Source: Oscillospiraceae bacterium (GTDB lineage: Bacteria; Bacillota; Clostridia; Oscillospirales; Ruminococcaceae). From it: a stretch of DNA of 64,000 nt. The notes beneath the pieces were generated by a model. That model saw only the letters and a program-made list of their open reading frames with translations. It made no database searches and was not told the origin of the DNA. The DNA lies in assembly GCA_009784825.1 (NCBI GenBank), contig WQXO01000005.1, positions 100,876 through 164,875 on the forward strand. Reading direction: 5' to 3'. Shown here one piece after another: positions 60,267 through 64,000 of the stretch (its first letter is position 1; every line of letters starts with the position of its first letter). Made by a program: the position numbers and the translations under genes.

Positions 60267-60908
60267 TTATTCCTTATCCGTTTCGACAGGTGCAGATTTT
60301 TTCGCTGCGATTTCTTTTTCCCAACCATCGAAAAGCTCCATAACCTTACTCTTGGTTTGGTGGCTGATGTCGGGTAGCTTACCGCCCCTTGCACCGGCTG
60401 CTTGGTTAAAGCCTTTCAAAAATGCGTTTTTCATAGTGTTGAACAACTCGTCATTTTCGCCTGCCAATGTTTTTGCGAACGTGAAAATCCGCTCTGCCAC
60501 AGCGTCAACGCTCCAATAATCGTTGTGCTTCGCCGATGTAGCCTCTGCCGCATTAAACGCATTTAACGCAAAAGGAAGCGGGTTATAAGTAGGGTTAAAG
60601 CTGTTGAACCCGAAGAACGGGCTGGTGGAATTCCCCCCCGATTGGTTGCCCACGCTGAAATTGACATAGTCCTGTAACAACGCATTCTTCATTTGAAGCG
60701 TAGAGCCTTTATACCCTTGAATGTTGAAATTCTCGGTTTGATGAGTTGCACTGTTATAGTTCCTGTTATAAAAAGCGGAACTGTTGTCGAATTTGTCCAC
60801 GTTATCGCTCGAAAGAGCCGAGGTTTTCTTTTGGGTGTCCTGCTGTGCCGTTTTAGGGGAGTTGGTGTGGTTAATCATCGATTGGTCGATTACTTTGCTG
60901 ATATTCAT
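60267..60908 (-). CDS. DUF5610-like protein under sigma-D control
   Basis: ATG 60908 (SD AAAGGAG) gives 213 residues starting MNISKVIDQSM. The C-terminal domain (YWSVDAVAERIFTFAKTLAG, GFNQAAGARGGKLPDIS, KVMELFDGW) resembles the DUF5610 domain as I remember it. The N-terminal half is polar and low in complexity, with no signal peptide. A textbook sigma-D promoter precedes it with a leader of about 130 bases, so it should be co-expressed with flagellar genes. A flagellar or secreted role is inferred from the promoter. Confidence 0.75.
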   Translation of the reverse strand: MNISKVIDQSMINHTNSPKTAQQDTQKKTSALSSDNVDKFDNSSAFYNRNYNSATHQTENFNIQGYKGSTLQMKNALLQDYVNFSVGNQSGGNSTSPFFGFNSFNPTYNPLPFALNAFNAAEATSAKHNDYWSVDAVAERIFTFAKTLAGENDELFNTMKNAFLKGFNQAAGARGGKLPDISHQTKSKVMELFDGWEKEIAAKKSAPVETDKE

Positions 60909-61038
60909 GATGAATACTCCTTTCCGGATATATTTTCCAAACAAGTTTGGTTTTTATATGCCCCCGCTTTGTAGGCGGAAAGTCTAAGCGGTACGTGCAA
61001 ATCGCCCGCTTTAACAGGCAAATATAGATAGGTTTACA
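60909..61038 (-). promoter_or_regulatory. Structured leader of the sigma-D-driven DUF5610-like gene
   Basis: The minus-strand leader holds two short GC-rich hairpins (GCCTGTTAAAGCGGGC and CCGCCTACAAAGCGG) and a third AT-rich one (CCAAACTTGTTTGG), then ATCCGGAAAGGAG. The GGA repeats around the SD could suit a CsrA-type regulator; no function is shown. Confidence 0.5.
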
Positions 61039-61044
61039 AATATT

Positions 61045-61071
61045 ATATCGGCTTAACTTTACAAAACTTTA
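61045..61071 (-). promoter_or_regulatory. Sigma-D (sigma-28) promoter
   Basis: On the minus strand TAAA, a 15-bp spacer, GCCGATAT, identical in both boxes and spacing to the site at 23803. Confidence 0.87.
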
Positions 61072-61087
61072 GCGTAAAGGCAAAATT

Positions 61088-61429
61088 ATGAAGAAAAATT
61101 TACCGTTTATAATAACAATCGCAGTTTTTATGATTGCCTGTGCCGTCATAACCGCTTTTACAATTCGTAACGAACCGCAGTATATCCAAGTTATAGCGAC
61201 AGTTGCCGTTGAAACATCTCCGGTTGACGAGAACATTGAGCTGATTAATATAAACACCGCTTCGTCGGAAGAACTGCAAACCCTTCCCGGAATAGGCGAA
61301 GTAATGGCAAGCCGCATAATCGACTATCGAGAGGATGTCGGCGATTTCCTAAACATAGAGGAAATTATGCAGGTGTCGGGCATAGGCGAAAAAACCTTTG
61401 AAAATATAAAGCATTACATCTGTGTTTAA
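61088..61429 (+). CDS. ComEA-like helix-hairpin-helix protein
   Basis: The 113-residue protein has an N-terminal membrane helix (about 5-24), a short linker and a helix-hairpin-helix pair: INTASSEELQTLPGIGEVMASRIIDYRE and IEEIMQVSGIGEKTFENIK. This is the DNA-binding part of ComEA, the DNA receptor in natural transformation. The SLBB domain found in Bacillus ComEA is missing, as in many short forms. ComEC and ComEB are not nearby. Two pilin genes about 1 kb away could belong to a DNA-uptake pilus. Confidence 0.85.
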   Translation: MKKNLPFIITIAVFMIACAVITAFTIRNEPQYIQVIATVAVETSPVDENIELININTASSEELQTLPGIGEVMASRIIDYREDVGDFLNIEEIMQVSGIGEKTFENIKHYICV

Positions 61430-61435
61430 CGCAGG

Positions 61436-62107
61436 TTACAAAATCAAGAACAGGAAGAACCCTAAGGACACAACTGCCGCTATTACCACGAACAGCCATT
61501 TCATTAAAGACGAACGAGTGCCGACTATTGCAGGCTCGATTAAATCCGCTTTATGCAGGGCAGAGGTCACAGGCTTAAACAGCAGAATAACAATAACCGC
61601 ATTTGCGGACGATTTGAACAGGTTAAACGGAGCGAACACGGGTAACAGAAGCCCCTTCGTCCTTTCTCTCCATTCGGCTACCGAAACCTCGGGAGTCGCC
61701 ATGAAAATCGGAACAAATATATAATTGAACAAGGTCATAATTATGGTTACGGAAATTACACCTACTGACAAACCCACAATAGCTCCGCCTAAGGTTTTGC
61801 GTTTCTGATAAATAATACAAGCGGGTACTACAAAAGCACAGGTGGAAACAATGTTCTGGATACAGCCGACCCAGCCTGTCGCACTAACCGACACCATTTC
61901 AAGAACCGAAACAACCGCAGACATTGCGACAGCGGCTAAGGGCCCGTACAGAAACCCGCCAAGCAGGATTACCACGTCCTTCGGGTCAAATTTTAACGGT
62001 GGGAACGGCATAAGCGGCGGTGTCCCTTTAAATACGAACATAACTGTGTACGCCATTGCACAAAGCATGCTGAGGGTGACTAATTTTTTAATGTCTGTTT
62101 TTTTCAT
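61436..62107 (-). CDS. ECF transporter substrate-binding (S) subunit, RibU-like
   Basis: The 223-residue membrane protein has about six helices and the S-component block LKFDPKDVVILLGGFLYGPLA. The FDPKDV motif and overall layout are closest to riboflavin transporter RibU. It would need the shared EcfA/EcfA'/EcfT module, not seen here. No FMN riboswitch is visible upstream. SD TGGAGA precedes the ATG. Confidence 0.82.
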   Translation of the reverse strand: MKKTDIKKLVTLSMLCAMAYTVMFVFKGTPPLMPFPPLKFDPKDVVILLGGFLYGPLAAVAMSAVVSVLEMVSVSATGWVGCIQNIVSTCAFVVPACIIYQKRKTLGGAIVGLSVGVISVTIIMTLFNYIFVPIFMATPEVSVAEWRERTKGLLLPVFAPFNLFKSSANAVIVILLFKPVTSALHKADLIEPAIVGTRSSLMKWLFVVIAAVVSLGFFLFLIL

Positions 62108-62131
62108 AAATTCTCCATTGTGGATTTTATA

Positions 62132-62156
62132 GGGCTGAGGTTGTTACCCTCAGCCC
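62132..62156. terminator. Hairpin between the pilin gene and the RibU-like gene
   Basis: A 9-bp stem GGGCTGAGG/CCTCAGCCC downstream of the pilin stop on the minus strand. The T-run is poor, so its terminator strength is uncertain. Confidence 0.5.
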
Positions 62157-62175
62157 AAAGTGTTATACTTTATTG

Positions 62176-63039
62176 TTATAGGCGTAAAGGACCCGTAAAG
62201 TTAGTGCCGTTGTGTCCCCTCAGGTCAAACCACACTCTGGTTGCAGAGTTATATGAATGAGTACCTATATAACTGAATTCATTGGGGAACGCCCCGAATA
62301 CACGCCCGTTAATCTCACCGTCCCGTGAGAATCTGTAACGATTGCCCGCACCTGAACCCTGCTGAGTAATCGCTCTGCTTCCGGATTGCGAATAATACGC
62401 CACATCGACCCTTAACTCGGTGTCGAACATCGCATAGAAATACCCCTCGCTGATGGAGGATAATTTGAAATGAGTTTGAAGCTCATCAATGATTATCTTT
62501 AACAATTTATCGTTGTCGGCATGCTGTGATACCGAGGAGGGAGAGGCATTGTAATATGCCCGTGCATTGAAACCGGAGACAGTTCCCGAGAGAGCCGCTT
62601 TTATGGCAGTGTCTGCAGCATTGACATAGACGTTGGAGGGAGTGGCAGGAGAATAAAGATGAGGAGCGGCGATAAGGTCAGCGTATGTTATAGTGCTGTT
62701 ACTCACTTCAATATAAATATAGAACTTCATATCGGGGAAGTTAGCAGTCAGACTTTGAGGGCTGGCGGTAACACGCTTAATTGAAGTGTTAGTGCCGGTT
62801 ATAATGGCGAACTCATTCGCAGTGTTGTCGCCGGCAAGCATTGGTGTGAGCGTTTGCTGTAACGCAAAATAGAAGCCTTGTGCCTGTTCATTTGCCGCTC
62901 TTGCCTGTGCTCTCCTTTGTGAGGATATGTATGACGGGATAGCAATAGACACGAGAACACCGATAATCGCAACAACGACAATCAGCTCAACCATTGTGAA
63001 CCCCTTTTTATTTTTCATTCTTTGCAAATATGCTATCAT
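62176..63039 (-). CDS. Type IV pilin-like protein (prepilin)
   Basis: The 287-residue protein has a short basic leader and the class III signal NKKGFTMVELIVVVAIIGVL, with cleavage expected between Gly and Phe at about residue 14. The N-terminal helix is followed by a long Ser/Ala/Asn-rich globular part. It is larger than typical major pilins, so it may be a minor pilin or pseudopilin. It has a strong sigma-A promoter (63082-63111). A second pilin gene lies upstream on the same strand. Confidence 0.88.
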   Translation of the reverse strand: MIAYLQRMKNKKGFTMVELIVVVAIIGVLVSIAIPSYISSQRRAQARAANEQAQGFYFALQQTLTPMLAGDNTANEFAIITGTNTSIKRVTASPQSLTANFPDMKFYIYIEVSNSTITYADLIAAPHLYSPATPSNVYVNAADTAIKAALSGTVSGFNARAYYNASPSSVSQHADNDKLLKIIIDELQTHFKLSSISEGYFYAMFDTELRVDVAYYSQSGSRAITQQGSGAGNRYRFSRDGEINGRVFGAFPNEFSYIGTHSYNSATRVWFDLRGHNGTNFTGPLRL

Positions 63040-63081
63040 TAAATATCACCCTTTCAGAACATGTAAAGACAATTATTAACT

Positions 63082-63111
63082 ATTATAGCATATCGGTTAG
63101 TAATATGTCAA
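63082..63111 (-). promoter_or_regulatory. Sigma-A promoter of the pilin gene
   Basis: On the minus strand TTGACA, 18-bp spacer, TATAAT, back-to-back with the plus-strand promoter at 63130. Confidence 0.82.
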
Positions 63112-63129
63112 TGGTTTTGGTTAAATTTG

Positions 63130-63158
63130 TTGACATGGTTGTAAATATATGTTATAAT
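63130..63158 (+). promoter_or_regulatory. Perfect-consensus sigma-A promoter of a 54-codon gene
   Basis: TTGACA, 17-bp spacer, TATAAT, followed closely by the SD GAGGGGGTG. Confidence 0.87.
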
Positions 63159-63178
63159 ACGCTTGAGGGGGTGAGAAT

Positions 63179-63343
63179 ATGGCAACAAATACAGAAATTC
63201 GTACAACACTAAAATCTTGGTATTATGACTTATTAAAGACAAAAAAAGATAACGGCAGTATTGATGAGTTAATTGAAAAAATGAAAGCAACAATGGATGC
63301 GGAAGATGTAGCCTATGTTGAAAAGATTATTAATAAAGAATAA
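63179..63343 (+). CDS. Small protein of 54 residues (absent from the ORF track)
   Basis: The ORF begins MATNTEIRTTLKSWYYDLLK and ends VEKIINKE. It is charged and helical with no membrane segment. A perfect sigma-A promoter, strong SD and its own terminator make it a well-supported monocistronic gene. I recognise no family. It lies between two pilin genes on the opposite strand. Confidence 0.8.
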   Translation: MATNTEIRTTLKSWYYDLLKTKKDNGSIDELIEKMKATMDAEDVAYVEKIINKE

Positions 63344-63357
63344 CACCACCCACACAA

Positions 63358-63384
63358 AAACCCCCGCCTAAGCGGGGGTTTTGT
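63358..63384. terminator. Intrinsic terminator after the 54-codon gene
   Basis: Stem AACCCCCGC/GCGGGGGTT with loop CTAA and T-run. A-rich flanks let it act on the opposite pilin transcript as well. Confidence 0.85.
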
Positions 63385-63411
63385 TGTTTTGGTTTCGCAA
63401 AAACCTAATTA

Positions 63412-64000
63412 TTAGGTTATTTTGTGCGGAGGATATGTGCCAACGATATTGTTACTTGCTCCGGAACCACTACCGGCTTGACCATCTCTCTTACCGTTGT
63501 TACCACCCATGCCTAACCAACCATTATGGTTTGCTGCTGCTGCTGCATTCGGGTCATACTGGATGGCAGCTTCAACTGCTACGTTTTTAAACCATGCAAC
63601 CGCTACACAAGCACCTGCGTTGAAGAATACAACAGCAGTACCTGTACCGATATTGGGAAGGTTTTCAGCTAACCAGCTGTCGTTGGTGTTGTCGGTGAGC
63701 TGTTTAATGGTTGTGGAAGCACTCGGACGAACAGGAGCAGCAGGACGTGCAAGGAAAATCGGGTCTGTTACGGTAGCTGCTGTTGTCCACGAGTTGTTGG
63801 AAGCAACGACGGTAATGCTAAAGGAAGATGACCTGTCAATCGCAAAGTCTTTAGAGTCCATTTGTGACACCCAGTTGGTAACTGCGGTCTGAATGTTGGA
63901 CGCATCAGAGTTAGCGGAGGAGATACGTGAGCTGGTGATGTAGCCTAACATCGTCGGGATAAGGATAGCTGCGAGAACGCCGATAATCGCAATAACAACG
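63412..64000 (-). CDS. Type IV pilin-like protein, 5' end cut by the window edge
   Basis: The open frame continues past the tracked ATG to the window end and reads VVIAIIGVLAAILIPTMLGYI, the hydrophobic N-terminal helix of a type IV pilin. The Gly-Phe cleavage site lies outside the window. The visible 195 residues end in a Gly/Asn/Ala-rich region (GSGSGASNNIVGTYP). It is probably the major pilin of a locus that continues beyond the window, with the pilin gene at 62176 downstream. Confidence 0.87.
   Translation of the reverse strand, partial: VVIAIIGVLAAILIPTMLGYITSSRISSANSDASNIQTAVTNWVSQMDSKDFAIDRSSSFSITVVASNNSWTTAATVTDPIFLARPAAPVRPSASTTIKQLTDNTNDSWLAENLPNIGTGTAVVFFNAGACVAVAWFKNVAVEAAIQYDPNAAAAANHNGWLGMGGNNGKRDGQAGSGSGASNNIVGTYPPHKIT

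Noticed and set aside
62040-62175. FMN riboswitch for the RibU-like gene
   Set aside because: The upstream region is short and taken up by the pilin-side hairpin; no RFN-element motifs are visible.

Overview
The window looks like the chromosome of an endospore-forming, probably flagellated member of the Clostridia (Firmicutes), most likely near Oscillospiraceae/Ruminococcaceae. The reasons are the complete spoIIIAA-AH operon, the Gram-positive operons dgt/dnaG/rpoD, plsX/rnc/smc and xseAB/ispA/dxs/tlyA/nadK/argR/recN, near-consensus sigma-A promoters with strong Shine-Dalgarno (SD) sites, two textbook sigma-D (sigma-28) promoters and two type IV pilin genes. Base composition is moderate. I saw no tRNA, rRNA, CRISPR array, transposase or integrase.

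Layout: 1-7.1 kb is a polyamine region (3' end of speD; speA-type decarboxylase) split by an FNT channel, a lipoprotein and a membrane-anchored ECF sigma factor with a C-terminal leucine-rich-repeat domain. 7.1-11 kb holds a ParE/RelE-type toxin-antitoxin pair, glnS, a zinc-ribbon membrane protein and rpmB-rpmE. 11.1-22 kb is dgt-dnaG-rpoD followed by an FtsA-like gene, broken up by a DUF4299-like gene, two paralogous beta-propeller-type lipoproteins, a zinc-ribbon protein and a DUF4160/DUF2442 pair. 22-28.5 kb is accessory: a lipoprotein, an unannotated type I toxin-antitoxin locus, a sigma-D-driven gene, a DUF2339 membrane protein and a solute-binding lipoprotein. 28.6-42.7 kb is a long minus-strand housekeeping block (trmFO, plsX, rnc, radical SAM, smc, fhs, tsaE, tsaB, rpiB, upp) carrying a DUF6883/DUF4926 cassette. 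42.8-46.2 kb has an unknown gene, a MATE exporter and an ECF sigma/anti-sigma-like pair. 46.3-51 kb is spoIIIA; 51-60.2 kb runs from Asp23 and nusB to recN. 60.2-64 kb has a second sigma-D-driven gene, a ComEA-like protein, a RibU-like transporter and two pilins.

The most unusual feature is a recurring insertion pattern. At three loci (dgt, the FtsA-like gene, the DUF2339 gene) an accessory cassette sits just behind a gene, and a second copy of that gene's 3' end lies on the far side of the cassette. At a fourth locus the promoter of speA appears duplicated around a 3-kb insert. A second theme is a family of AT-rich, 7-bp-periodic or palindromic repeats. One full copy looks like a MITE (a small non-autonomous inverted-repeat element) inside the spoIIIA operon, one arm lies in the rpmB leader, and related repeats sit in frame inside fhs, dxs and xseA. 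A different GC-rich palindrome sits in frame in plsX. The type I toxin-antitoxin locus at 22.9-23.2 kb is well supported: a 31-residue hydrophobic toxin, a sequestered SD, a long-distance 5'-3' pairing and an overlapping antisense RNA.
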